A DNA stretch of 64,000 nucleotides from Gemmatimonadota bacterium (GTDB lineage: Bacteria; Gemmatimonadota; Gemmatimonadetes; Gemmatimonadales; GWC2-71-9). Below the pieces are notes generated by a model. The model did not search any database, was not told the DNA's origin, and worked only from the letters and a program-made list of their open reading frames with translations. Positions 25,040 to 34,003 of this stretch are shown here, one piece after another; the stretch's first letter is position 1, and every line of letters begins with the position of its first letter. Location: assembly GCA_016720805.1 (NCBI GenBank), contig JADKJZ010000014.1, positions 992,001 to 1,056,000 of the forward strand, read 5' to 3'. The translations under genes and the position numbers were made by a program.

Positions 25040-28000
25040 ATGGATGCGCTCCGCGCCAAGCTGGAGAACGCGCTGGCAGGTCAGTACACCTTCGAGCGTG
25101 AACTCGGCGGCGGTGGCATGTCGCGCACCTACCTGGTCCGCGAGGATGCCCTGAACCGCCGGGTGGTCGTCAAGGTGCTCGCGCCGGAACTCCTCGCCGG
25201 AATTTCGGTCGAGCGTTTTCGCCGCGAAGTCCTCCTCGCCGCCCAGCTGCAACATCCGCATGTCGTTCCGGTCCTCACGGCCGGCGACACCGATGGCGTC
25301 CCCTGGTTCACGATGCCGTACGTCGATGGCGACTCGCTGCGGCACCGGCTCGCGAAGGGACCCGTGCCCCTCGCCGAGGCGGTGTCGATTCTGCGCGACG
25401 TGGCGCGTGCGCTGGCGTACGCGCATGGCAACGGCATTGTCCATCGGGACATCAAGCCCGACAACGTCCTCCTCTCCAGCGGCAGCGCGACCGTCACCGA
25501 CTTCGGCATCGCGAAGGCGATCAACGCCGCCCGCACGACGCAGGGCGATGCCAACGCCACGCTGACCCAGGCGGGAATGTCGATCGGCACACCCGCCTAC
25601 ATGGCGCCGGAGCAGGCGCTCGGCGATCCCGACACCGACCATCGCGCCGACCTCTACGCGTTCGGCGTGATGGCGTATGAACTGATCGCCGGGCAGCCGC
25701 CCTTCCAGGCCAGCTCACCGTCGAAGCTGCTCGCCGCACATATGAGCGAGACACCCCGCGACCTGCTCAGTGTCCGTCCCGAGTGTCCCCCCGCGCTTGC
25801 TGCCGTGGTCATGGCATGCCTCAGCAAGGAGCCGGAAGGTCGACCGCAGGAGGCTCGTGCTGTGGCGCGGGTCCTCGACACCGTCACGACCAGTGGCACT
25901 GGCGCCTCAACGCCCGCGATCCTGCAGGGTGGCCGTATCCGCCTCGGTCGAGCCACCGCACTCTGGGCCGCGGCCACCGCGATGGTGGCACTGACGGCCT
26001 GGGCCGCCACGCTGGCGATTGGCCTGCCGGAATGGGTGCTCCCCGGCTCGGTTGCCGTGATGCTGGCCGGGCTCCCGGTCATTGCGTTCACGGCGTTCGC
26101 GCAGCGCACCACCTACCGCGCCTTCACCGCGACCCCCGGCACCGTGGTACCGCAAGGCACGATGGCCACGCTCGCCATCAAGGCCTCCCCGCACCTCACC
26201 TGGCGGCGGGCGTGGCTCGGTGGCGGAATCGCGGTCGGTGGCTTCGCGGCGCTGGTGGTCACATTCATGGTGATGCGCGCGCTCGGGATCGGCCCGATGG
26301 CCTCGCTGCGCGGGCAGGGCGCGTTCGGCGAGCGCGAGACGCTCATGGTGGCCGACTTCACCTCGCCGCCGAGCGACTCGACGCTGGGCGCGACGGTGGC
26401 CGAAGCACTGCGGACCGACTTGGCGCAGTCATCGTCGCTGCGCGTGCTGACCCGTTCGGTGATCCGCGAAGCGCTCACGATGATGCAGAAGCCGATCGAA
26501 AGCGCGCTCCGCTTCGATCTGGCGCGCGAGATCGCGACCCGCGAGGGTGCCAAGGCCGTGCTCGACGGCAGCATCGAACAACTCGGTTCCAGTTACATCG
26601 TCTCGGCGCGATTGGTGACGGCGCTCGATGGCAAGGACCTCGCACTCTTCCGCGAAGAGGCGAGCAGCCAGGACGCGCTCCTCGCGGCGATCGGCAAGCT
26701 GTCCAAGCAGGTGCGCACCAAGGCCGGCGAGTCGATGCGGACCATCCGCGCCAGCAACGAGCTCGAGCGGGTGACCACGCCGTCGCTCGCGGCGCTGCGC
26801 AAGTATGTCGAGGGGTCGCGGGTCGCCGACGAGGAGAACGACAGCGAGCGCGGCCTCGCGCTGCTCGAGGAAGCGGTACAGCTGGACACGTCGTTCGCGA
26901 TGGCGTGGCGCAAGATTTCGGTCTTGCTCAACAACGAGGATCAGGATCGACCACGGATGATCGCCGCGATCAGCACCGCCTACCGGCACCGGGAACGGCT
27001 GACCGAGATGGAACGGCAGCTGACCGAGGGGTTCTACTACACCCGGGGGCCGACGCCAGATCGTCAGAAGGCGATCGCCGCCTACCGGGCCGCGGCGGTC
27101 ATCGATTCCACCAGTACGTCCGCGATCAACAATGCCGCGGTCGTGCTCGGGGAGATGGGCGACCACGAGGCCGCGGAGTCGCTGTATCGCCGCGTGGTCA
27201 AGCTCAAGCACACCTTCGGGGGCGCCTACACCAACCTGCTGACCGAACAGATCGCCAACGGGCGCATCGCATCGCTGGATTCCACGGTGCAGCAGTATCG
27301 CGAGCGATTCCCCGGCAACGCCGGGCTCTGGGAAGCCGAGTGGTACACCGCGTGGGCCAAGGGAAACATCGTCCGCGCCGAATCGATCAGTCGCGCCGTG
27401 GCCGCCGCGCCCAAGTCCCTGCGGCAGACGGTTCGCGCGACGCAGGGGGTCGCGGGCCTCAGCGAGTACGGCGGTCGGCTCGCCCAGGCACGGGAGTGGC
27501 AGGCGAAGAGTTCCGAGGCGCTGTATCGGGCCCAGCCCACGCCTGCCAACCTGCTCAGCATTGCCATGGACAGCGTGTACTTCGAGCTCATGTATATCAG
27601 CAAGGCCGCAGGCACCGCGACGGTGCAGCGCGCGCTGGCGAGGGTGCCGATCATGTCGCTCGCGCCGAGCGAGCGCCCCTGGTACAACCTGCGCAACTTC
27701 GGCGTGATGGCGAAGGATCCGAAGTGGGCGCGTGAGGCGCTCGCCGGGGCGGATCGCGACCTTATTCCGCTGGCCGCGGATTCGCAGGGCGTCCGGGCAA
27801 GCTTTACCGGCGCGGTGGCCTTCGCGGAGGGCCGCTACGAGGACGCGATCCGCGACTTCACCTTCTCGGAGCAGCGCTACTCGACCAGACCGCGCATGGC
27901 GACACTCGTGCGCGGCCTGGCCTATCGCGAACTGGGCCGAGCCGACTCCGCGATCGCATCATTCGAGCGCTTCCTCGCGGAGCGTGACGCCACGGGTGAA

Positions 28001-28192
28001 CTGGACATGCAGTGGCGCGCGCCGGTGCTGCAGTACCTTGGGGAGTTGTACGAGGCCAAGGGAGATCGGGCCAAGGCGCTGGAGCGGTATGGCCAGTTCA
28101 CCGAGCAGTGGGCCAAGGCGGATCCCGTCCTGCAGGTGCGCGTCCGCGAGGTGCGGCAGCGAATGGCGAAGCTGCAGGGCGAAACGGGGTGA
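25040..28192 (+). CDS. Ser/Thr protein kinase with transmembrane, TolB-like and TPR domains
   Basis: 1050 residues. The kinase domain covers about 14-280: glycine loop ELGGGGMS, K45, HRDIKPDN with D137, DFG at 154-156, APE at 189-191; all catalytic residues are present. Three hydrophobic segments follow (about 307-327, 333-353, 392-412). An extracytoplasmic region then carries a TolB/FlgO-like domain (about 430-600, LMVADFTSPPSDSTLGATVAEALRTDL, split) and a TPR array to the end. This layout is typical of Gemmatimonadota and Acidobacteria sensor kinases. It is followed four bases later by an ECF-like sigma gene. I chose the ATG at 25040 as it directly precedes the kinase fold. Confidence 0.9.
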   Translation: MDALRAKLENALAGQYTFERELGGGGMSRTYLVREDALNRRVVVKVLAPELLAGISVERFRREVLLAAQLQHPHVVPVLTAGDTDGVPWFTMPYVDGDSLRHRLAKGPVPLAEAVSILRDVARALAYAHGNGIVHRDIKPDNVLLSSGSATVTDFGIAKAINAARTTQGDANATLTQAGMSIGTPAYMAPEQALGDPDTDHRADLYAFGVMAYELIAGQPPFQASSPSKLLAAHMSETPRDLLSVRPECPPALAAVVMACLSKEPEGRPQEARAVARVLDTVTTSGTGASTPAILQGGRIRLGRATALWAAATAMVALTAWAATLAIGLPEWVLPGSVAVMLAGLPVIAFTAFAQRTTYRAFTATPGTVVPQGTMATLAIKASPHLTWRRAWLGGGIAVGGFAALVVTFMVMRALGIGPMASLRGQGAFGERETLMVADFTSPPSDSTLGATVAEALRTDLAQSSSLRVLTRSVIREALTMMQKPIESALRFDLAREIATREGAKAVLDGSIEQLGSSYIVSARLVTALDGKDLALFREEASSQDALLAAIGKLSKQVRTKAGESMRTIRASNELERVTTPSLAALRKYVEGSRVADEENDSERGLALLEEAVQLDTSFAMAWRKISVLLNNEDQDRPRMIAAISTAYRHRERLTEMERQLTEGFYYTRGPTPDRQKAIAAYRAAAVIDSTSTSAINNAAVVLGEMGDHEAAESLYRRVVKLKHTFGGAYTNLLTEQIANGRIASLDSTVQQYRERFPGNAGLWEAEWYTAWAKGNIVRAESISRAVAAAPKSLRQTVRATQGVAGLSEYGGRLAQAREWQAKSSEALYRAQPTPANLLSIAMDSVYFELMYISKAAGTATVQRALARVPIMSLAPSERPWYNLRNFGVMAKDPKWAREALAGADRDLIPLAADSQGVRASFTGAVAFAEGRYEDAIRDFTFSEQRYSTRPRMATLVRGLAYRELGRADSAIASFERFLAERDATGELDMQWRAPVLQYLGELYEAKGDRAKALERYGQFTEQWAKADPVLQVRVREVRQRMAKLQGETG

Positions 28193-28196
28193 TGGC

Positions 28197-28952
28197 GTGC
28201 GTCGCTGGACGCCCCCGCCTCACGCGCTGACGCGGAGTCCACGCACGCCTCGTTTCCCTGAAACTCGCCTCTCCCTGCTGACCGCGCTCGCGTCGACCGA
28301 TCCCGATCGGCGGCACGCGGCGGCGGACCTGCTCTATCGCGCCTATCGCGCGCCGGTGCTCGACATCTTCCGCTGGCGCTGGCACCTCGGCGACGCCGAT
28401 GCGGAGGATGCCGTGCAGGAGTTCTTCGCCACGGCACTCGACAAGGGATGGCTGGAGCGCTTCGACCCCGAGCGGGCGCGCTTCCGGACCTTTCTCCGGC
28501 TCTGCGCGGATCGCTTTGTCGGGCATCACCTGGAGTCGGTGGGCCGCATCAAACGAGGCGGCGCGATGGAGGCAGTCGCCTATGATGACGTGGCGGAGCA
28601 GTTGCTCGCCCCAGACGATCCCGCCGAAATCCGCTTCCGCGCCGAGTGGGTGCGCAGCGTACTGTCCCTGTCGGTCGATGCGCTGACGGCCGAAGCCGAG
28701 GCGCAGCAACGCCACCTGCACCTGACCCTCTTCCGTGCCTACGACCTGGCCGACGTCACCGAACAGCAGCGACCGAGCTACGCCGAACTCGCAGCCAGCC
28801 ATCAGCTCACCGACTCCGAGGTGATCAACCACCTGGCCTGGGCACGCCGTCGCTTTCGCGTCCACGTCCTCGAGGTGGTGCGCCAACTCGCGGGAAGTGA
28901 TCAGGAATATCGTGAGGATGTCCGCGACCTGCTCGGCATCGATCCACCGTGA
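28197..28952 (+). CDS. ECF-like sigma factor encoded between two Ser/Thr kinases
   Basis: 251 residues from a GTG at 28197. Region 2: LLYRAYRAPVLDIFRWRWHLG, DAEDAVQEFFATALDKG, RARFRTFLRLCADRFVGHHL (about 35-110, parts). The middle linker is long and acidic. Region 4 is weak (PSYAELAASHQLTDSEVINHLAWARRRFRVHVLEVV). This is the sigma-like family common next to Ser/Thr kinases in Planctomycetes; I recognise it by the FDPERARFRTFL and RRRFRVHV patterns. It lacks an anti-sigma gene, and the flanking kinases are the obvious candidate regulators. It overlaps the second kinase by four bases. Confidence 0.82.
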   Translation: MRRWTPPPHALTRSPRTPRFPETRLSLLTALASTDPDRRHAAADLLYRAYRAPVLDIFRWRWHLGDADAEDAVQEFFATALDKGWLERFDPERARFRTFLRLCADRFVGHHLESVGRIKRGGAMEAVAYDDVAEQLLAPDDPAEIRFRAEWVRSVLSLSVDALTAEAEAQQRHLHLTLFRAYDLADVTEQQRPSYAELAASHQLTDSEVINHLAWARRRFRVHVLEVVRQLAGSDQEYREDVRDLLGIDPP

Positions 28953-29857
28953 CGCACCTCTCTGATGCGGTCGTCGCGCACCTCACGGCGGAACTGATGC
29001 TCCCCGAGTTGCCGCCCCGTTACCTCCCGCAGGAGGTCATCGGTCGTGGCGGAATGGGCGTGGTCTGGCGCTGCCGCGACACCCTGCTCGAGCGCGATGT
29101 TGCCGTGAAGCTCCTCGTGGAACACCTCAGCGGCGCCGCATGGGCAGCTCGACTCGCGCGAGAAGCACGGATCCTCGCGCAGCTCGAACACCCCGGCATC
29201 GTTGCGGTGCATGATGCCGGTATGCTCAGTGACGGCCGGGCGTGGTACGCCATGCGGTTGGTGGTCGGCGAGCCGCTCGATCGCGCGCGGGGGCAATTGG
29301 GCACACTTGGTGACGTGGTTCGTGTGATGATCCGTCTCGCCGACACGATCGCCTTTGCCCATGCCAACGGCGTGATCCATCGCGACCTCACGCCGCGCAA
29401 CGTGATGCTCGGTCCCTTCGGGGAAGTTCTCGTGCTGGATTGGGGCGTCGCTCGGCTGGTCGCGGACGGGGGCAGCCAGGACGGCGCAATCGTCGGCACC
29501 CCGGGCTATCACGCCCCCGAACAGGCAGCCGGCCAGGATGGTGATGCGCGCAGTGACGTGTACGGCCTCGGGGCGATCCTCCGCGACCTGCTGCGGTCGC
29601 TCTCCGTCGCGCCGCCCAAGCCGCTGGCCGCCATCCGCGACCGCGCCATGGCACCCCGCGCCGAGCATCGCTTCGCCACCGTGGTGGAATTCCGGGCGGA
29701 CCTGGCGCGCTTTCAGGATGGGGCGCCCGTCCACGCCTATCTGGAGCCGCTGGGCGAGCGCGTGCTTCGACTCGCGACGCAGTATCGCACGCCGCTGCTG
29801 CTCGTGACGGCGTACCTGGTGATGCGACTCGTCGTGCTGTGGTGGCGCGGGATCTAG
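28949..29857 (+). CDS. Small membrane-anchored Ser/Thr protein kinase
   Basis: 302 residues from a GTG overlapping the sigma gene. Kinase domain about 25-260: IGRGGMGVV loop, K54, catalytic loop HRDLTPRN (D146, but Thr where most kinases have Lys), LDWG in place of DFG (D164), APE 189-191. A C-terminal hydrophobic segment (LLLVTAYLVMRLVVLWW, about 281-297) anchors it, with no sensor domain outside. Tight coupling to the sigma gene suggests that it phosphorylates that factor. HRDLTPRN/DWG variants are known in active bacterial kinases, so I do not call it dead. Confidence 0.85.
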   Translation: MTHLSDAVVAHLTAELMLPELPPRYLPQEVIGRGGMGVVWRCRDTLLERDVAVKLLVEHLSGAAWAARLAREARILAQLEHPGIVAVHDAGMLSDGRAWYAMRLVVGEPLDRARGQLGTLGDVVRVMIRLADTIAFAHANGVIHRDLTPRNVMLGPFGEVLVLDWGVARLVADGGSQDGAIVGTPGYHAPEQAAGQDGDARSDVYGLGAILRDLLRSLSVAPPKPLAAIRDRAMAPRAEHRFATVVEFRADLARFQDGAPVHAYLEPLGERVLRLATQYRTPLLLVTAYLVMRLVVLWWRGI

Positions 29858-29868
29858 GGCGCCGCAAG

Positions 29869-29884
29869 GATTCGCCCGCGAATC
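29869..29884 (+). terminator. Small hairpin after the kinase cluster
   Basis: GATTCG-CCCG-CGAATC, a perfect 6-bp stem 12 bases after the kinase stop codon. No T-run; a weak terminator or RNA processing site. Confidence 0.25.
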
Positions 29885-29952
29885 GGTAATGGAAGAGCAG
29901 CGCCCGCCCCCCGCGGGTGCACGCATTCGACACTCTCATGCAGGAGTTCCAG

Positions 29953-30315
29953 ATGGGCAAGCCACTCTTCGGTCTGATTCTCGGCGGGATTCTCGGCATC
30001 TTCGACGGCCTCACCGCGCTCGTCTCGGCGCCTGCCGTCGCCCCGCAGATCATGATGATCGTCGTGGGATCGATGGGGAAGGGACTGGTCGCCGGGTGGA
30101 TCATCGGCTTCATCGCCAAGAAGGTCGACAATATGGCGGTGGGGATCGTCGCGGGAACGTTCGTCAGCGGCTTGCTGGCGCTTCCGTTCGCGTTGGGTAA
30201 GAATCCGGAGACGGGCGAAGTCTACTTCTGGGAGATCCTGATCCCGGGAATGATCGTCGGGTTGATCGTCGGCTACGCGACCCAGCGGCACCAGCCGAAG
30301 GGTCGCGCGGCCTGA
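29953..30315 (+). CDS. Small integral membrane protein, unknown function
   Basis: 120 residues with about four transmembrane segments and many Gly (LFGLILGGILGIFDGLTALV, MMIVVGSMGKGLVAGWIIGF, VGIVAGTFVSGLLALPFAL, ILIPGMIVGLIVGY). I chose the ATG at 29953 because AGGAG lies seven bases upstream; a GTG at 29917 is the alternative. No family is recognised. It faces the convergent gene at 30319, only three bases away. Confidence 0.65.
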   Translation: MGKPLFGLILGGILGIFDGLTALVSAPAVAPQIMMIVVGSMGKGLVAGWIIGFIAKKVDNMAVGIVAGTFVSGLLALPFALGKNPETGEVYFWEILIPGMIVGLIVGYATQRHQPKGRAA

Positions 30316-30318
30316 GGA

Positions 30319-30969
30319 TCAGGGCGCCTTCTTCGCTGCGGGCACCGGCGCCATCGGCGTGATCATGTCGAAGGTGGTGACGTGCATGTTCAGCGCCGGC
30401 CCCATGCGGAAGGCAATGGCGGGACGGTTGGGCAGCGACGTACGCGGCATCGAGCCGATCACCTTGCCGTTTACCAGGAAGCTGACCTCGTCGGTGCCGA
30501 TCGCGATCCGCAGCAGGTTGGTCGAGTAGCCATTCGAGTCCGGCCTGGCGACCGCCGGCGCCGGCTGCCACGCCGCCACCGGCGTCTCCCTCCCGCGCTC
30601 GACCCGGGCCACGGCCACCGAACCGTCCCGACGGACCAGCACACCGACCCATTCACCCGGCGCGTCGAGACTCGTCACACCCAGGCCATAGGCGCCGCTT
30701 CCGGTTCCAGGGAAGAGGATCACCTTGGCCTCGGCGCCCCGACGGCCTTCGACGACGTGACCGGTCGGGTAGAGCGTCGCCCCCGAGGTGGTCGTGGTGA
30801 GGTGGAAGCCGGGCGCCATCGAGGTGAACGCCCATCCGGCCGAGTCCGGTGAGGCGCCCCGCACGTCGTGGTGCCAGGCCCAGCCGGGCGGCGGCGTGAC
30901 CTGGGCGGTGAGCGCCAGGGGCGCCAATGTCAGGAACAGGACAGCGGAGAGGGTGGCGCGACGGGTCAT
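30319..30969 (-). CDS. Secreted protein, possible LamG-like fold, unknown function
   Basis: 216 residues. Signal peptide (LSAVLFLTLAPLALTAQ), then a mature domain that reads like a concanavalin/LamG-type beta-sandwich: GWAFTSMAPGFHLTT, YGLGVTSLDAPGEWVGVLVRRDGSVAVARV, LLRIAIGTDEVSFLVNGKVIGSMPR, NRPAIAFRMGPALNMHV. The pattern of a measured quantity plus background-subtraction-like strands is common in DUF1080-like domains. It is the only complete - strand gene of the window and has its own promoter region, shared divergently with the gene at 31163 (193-base gap). Fold assignment is inference. Confidence 0.6.
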   Translation of the reverse strand: MTRRATLSAVLFLTLAPLALTAQVTPPPGWAWHHDVRGASPDSAGWAFTSMAPGFHLTTTTSGATLYPTGHVVEGRRGAEAKVILFPGTGSGAYGLGVTSLDAPGEWVGVLVRRDGSVAVARVERGRETPVAAWQPAPAVARPDSNGYSTNLLRIAIGTDEVSFLVNGKVIGSMPRTSLPNRPAIAFRMGPALNMHVTTFDMITPMAPVPAAKKAP

Positions 30970-31162
30970 GGTGGCCTCGTGATGGGAATGGACGTCTCCA
31001 CGGAATATTACCGATCCGGCAGGCATTCCTTGTGGGGCGCCCATGGCACCGCGCCGATCCGTCCCGCGGCCCGCTGCAACCAAGGGATCCTTTCCGGCGT
31101 ATCTCGGGGTAAGTATTCGATTCGCCGCCAGTCGCTCCGCCCCCCAGTCACCCGGTCCCTCG

Positions 31163-31705
31163 ATGCGCTCACTCCCGCTCGTCGCCCTGCTGCTGCTCGT
31201 CCCCGCCGTAGCCTCGGCCCAGACGCCACTGCCGAAGGTCGATGCCAAGCCCGCCACCCCCGATTCGGCCAAGTCAAAGGCCCGTGCCAAGCCGCTGTTC
31301 AAGCTCGAGAAGGTCGAGTGGATGTCGGGGTGCTGGGCGGCCGAGACCGGCAACGATACGCGCGTCGAGGAAGACTGGAGTGCCGCGTCGGAAAACCTGA
31401 TGCTGGCCACCACCCGCTACCTCACCAACGGGCGGGCCACGGGATACGAGTTCACTCGGATCGAGGCCACCGACTCGGGGATCGTCTTCGCCGCCGCGGC
31501 CGATGGAAAGCCGGAGCACGTGTACAAGCTGGTCCGGCAGGCGAGTGAGTATCTGCTCTTTGAGCGGACCAGCAAGGAGTTTCCGCAGCGCATCATCTAC
31601 CGCCGTTCCTCCGACGGCGCATTGATCCCGCGCAATGAAGGGGAAGGCCAGCCGAGCATCGAACTCCGCCTGATGCGAGTTCGCTGCGCCGGCGACAAGA
31701 AGTAA
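31163..31705 (+). CDS. Secreted DUF6265-family protein
   Basis: 180 residues. Signal peptide (SLPLVALLLLVPAVASAQ), a Lys/Ala/Pro-rich linker, then a DUF6265-like domain from about residue 50: LEKVEWMSGCWAAETGN, VEEDWSAASENLMLATTRYL, GYEFTRIEATDSGIVFAA, FERTSKEFPQRIIYRRSSDG. The WMSGCW start and FPQRIIYRR are the family hallmarks as I remember them. Function not known; the fold is probably a small lipocalin-like barrel. It ends 12 bases before the VWA gene, in the same reading frame, and may be the leader of that operon. Confidence 0.75.
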   Translation: MRSLPLVALLLLVPAVASAQTPLPKVDAKPATPDSAKSKARAKPLFKLEKVEWMSGCWAAETGNDTRVEEDWSAASENLMLATTRYLTNGRATGYEFTRIEATDSGIVFAAAADGKPEHVYKLVRQASEYLLFERTSKEFPQRIIYRRSSDGALIPRNEGEGQPSIELRLMRVRCAGDKK

Positions 31706-31717
31706 AGCGGAGTTCCC

Positions 31718-34003
31718 CTGGGCGCCGTCATCGAGTCGATCAGCACCTTCCTCTTCAAGTATCCCCCGCGCCTCTTCGCGCGGGGGGAGTTGGTCGTGGC
31801 GCCGGTCGTCGCGCCGTGGGTCCTGGCCATGCTGGCGGTGCTGGCCGTACTGCTGGCGGTGTTCGCCGCCCGGCGGTTGCGCGGGCCTTCGCTGGCGGAA
31901 CGGATGACCCTTGGCACGCTGCGCGCCCTGGCGCTGCTGCTGGTGATCGCCTGCCTCCTCCGGCCCGCTGTGATCGTCTCGCGGGCCGTGCCGCAGCGCA
32001 ACGTACTGGCCATCCTCGTCGACGATTCGCGCAGCATGCGCATTGCCGATGCCGACTCCACCCGCCGGGTCGATGCTGCGCGCCGCGTCTTTGCCGATTC
32101 GGCCGCACTGGTCCGGCGCCTCAGTGAACGCTTCGCGCTTCGTTTCTTCCGCTTCAGCGCCACCGCCACACCGCTGACCGATCGCGCGGCGTGGTCCGCC
32201 ACGGGGACGCGCACCGACCTCGCGACCTCGCTCGAGTCGGTTCGGCAGGAACTCGCCGACGTGCCGCTCGCCGGCGTGGTGGTCGTGAGCGACGGCGCCG
32301 ACAACACCGCCTCCGACCTGGAGCCGCCGCTGCTCGGCTACCGGGTCCGCCGCGTCCCGCTCTACACCGTCGGCGTCGGCACGGAACGCTTTGCGCGGGA
32401 CATCGCCGTCGATCGCGTCTCGCTGCCACGCTCGGTCCTCGAGGGCGGGGCGGCCGTCGCCGACGTGACCCTCGGCGTGCGGGGCTTCGATGGCGTTGAC
32501 GTGAAGCTGACGGTCGAGGCCGATGGCCGCGTGGTGCACCAGGAGACGACGACGCTGCGTGACAAGCGCGAAGCCGTCTCAGTCCCACTCCGGATTCCGC
32601 CGCTGCCGAAGGGGACGCACCTGATTCGCGTCATCGCGACGCCACTCGCCGGCGAGGCGATTCTCGAGAACAACGAGGCCCAGGGCGTACTGCGGGTTCG
32701 GCCTGGTCGGGAGAAGGTGCTCTATCTCGACGGCGAACCGCGGCCCGAGTTCGCCTTCCTCCGCCGCGCGGTCGCCGAGGACAGTGCCCTCCAGCTTGTG
32801 GCGATCCTGCGGAGCGCGGAGGGGAAATACCTCCGGCTCGGGGTCGACGACTCGCTCGATCTCTCCAGCGGCTTCCCCGTGCGCCGCGCTGAGCTCTTCC
32901 GCTACCGCGCCGTCGTGCTAGGCAACATCGAGGCGGCCTTCTTCAGCGGCGACCAGCTGCGGATGCTGGCCGACTTCGTCTCGCAGCGCGGTGGTGGGCT
33001 GTTGATGCTCGGCGGTCGCGGCACGCTCGGTGAAGGCGGCTACGCCGGGACGCCGGTCGATGAAGTGCTGCCGTTTGCGCTGCAGGCCAGCGGGAGCGAC
33101 CCGAGCTTTGCCGAACTCGCCGTGCGCCCCACCGCGGCAGGGGTCGGTCAGCCGATGCTGCAACTCGCCGCGACACGGACGGCCAATCAGGCCCGCTGGG
33201 CGGCGCTCCCGCCGGCGACGACGGTGAATCGTCTCGGCCCGCTTCGCCCGGGGGCGACCCTGTGGCTGGAGGGGATGCCGGCCGGTGGTGGTCCTGCGCG
33301 ACCCGTCTTCGCCACGCAGCGCTACGGCCGGGGCATCAGCGCGGTGCTCGCGCTGCAGGACTCGTGGCTCTGGCGGATGGATCCGAAGGCGCCGCTGGAA
33401 GACATGGCGCATGCCACCTTCTGGCGGCAGACGTTGCGTGGCCTGCTCGACGAAGTACCGGACCAGGTCGAAGTGGCCACCATTCCCGAACGCGTCGGCC
33501 CCGGCGAGCTCGTGACAGTGCGCGCGCGCGTGGCCGACGAGACGTTCGGTGATGTCAACGATGCGAGCGTCGTGGTCACGGTGACGCCACCGATCGGCGA
33601 GCCGTATGACCTGACCCTCGATCGCGTGCCGCGCGAAGAGGGGACGTATCTGGGCCGGTTCACCGCGACGGACGCCGGCCCCTATTCCCTTTCGACCGCG
33701 GCACGACGCTTCACCGACACGACCTTCGCGGCACCACAGATCCTGCTCGCCGACACCCTGGGCGTCGACATGGAGCGCGCGGAACTGCGCACACCCTTGC
33801 TGCGGCAGATCGCGGAGGAAACCGGGGGCCGCTATTACCCGCTGGCCGATGCGGAGAAGCTCGTCGACGATGTGCAACTCACCGAGAGCGGCATCACCGT
33901 GCGCGACGCGCGCGACCTGTGGGACGCACCGATCGTCTTCTTCGCACTGCTGGCGCTGCTCGTGGCCGAGTGGGGCCTGCGCCGTCGCTGGGGGCTGTCG
34001 TGA
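31718..34003 (+). CDS. Membrane VWA-domain protein (MoxR/BatA-associated)
   Basis: About 761 residues. Two N-terminal transmembrane segments (PWVLAMLAVLAVLLAVFAA, TLRALALLLVIACLL), then a VWA domain with an intact MIDAS start (LVDDSRSM) near residue 105. A glutamine-amidotransferase-like region (about 320-470: VLYLDGEPRPEFAFL, GGGLLMLGGRGTLGEGGY) and a C-terminal transmembrane helix (IVFFALLALLVAEWGL) follow. No ATG/GTG gives the expected N-terminus FLFKYPPRLFARGEL. A CTG at 31718 with GGAG five bases upstream does, while TTG 31790 would cut it off. First of the MoxR operon; it overlaps the next gene by one base. Confidence 0.85.
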   Translation: MGAVIESISTFLFKYPPRLFARGELVVAPVVAPWVLAMLAVLAVLLAVFAARRLRGPSLAERMTLGTLRALALLLVIACLLRPAVIVSRAVPQRNVLAILVDDSRSMRIADADSTRRVDAARRVFADSAALVRRLSERFALRFFRFSATATPLTDRAAWSATGTRTDLATSLESVRQELADVPLAGVVVVSDGADNTASDLEPPLLGYRVRRVPLYTVGVGTERFARDIAVDRVSLPRSVLEGGAAVADVTLGVRGFDGVDVKLTVEADGRVVHQETTTLRDKREAVSVPLRIPPLPKGTHLIRVIATPLAGEAILENNEAQGVLRVRPGREKVLYLDGEPRPEFAFLRRAVAEDSALQLVAILRSAEGKYLRLGVDDSLDLSSGFPVRRAELFRYRAVVLGNIEAAFFSGDQLRMLADFVSQRGGGLLMLGGRGTLGEGGYAGTPVDEVLPFALQASGSDPSFAELAVRPTAAGVGQPMLQLAATRTANQARWAALPPATTVNRLGPLRPGATLWLEGMPAGGGPARPVFATQRYGRGISAVLALQDSWLWRMDPKAPLEDMAHATFWRQTLRGLLDEVPDQVEVATIPERVGPGELVTVRARVADETFGDVNDASVVVTVTPPIGEPYDLTLDRVPREEGTYLGRFTATDAGPYSLSTAARRFTDTTFAAPQILLADTLGVDMERAELRTPLLRQIAEETGGRYYPLADAEKLVDDVQLTESGITVRDARDLWDAPIVFFALLALLVAEWGLRRRWGLS

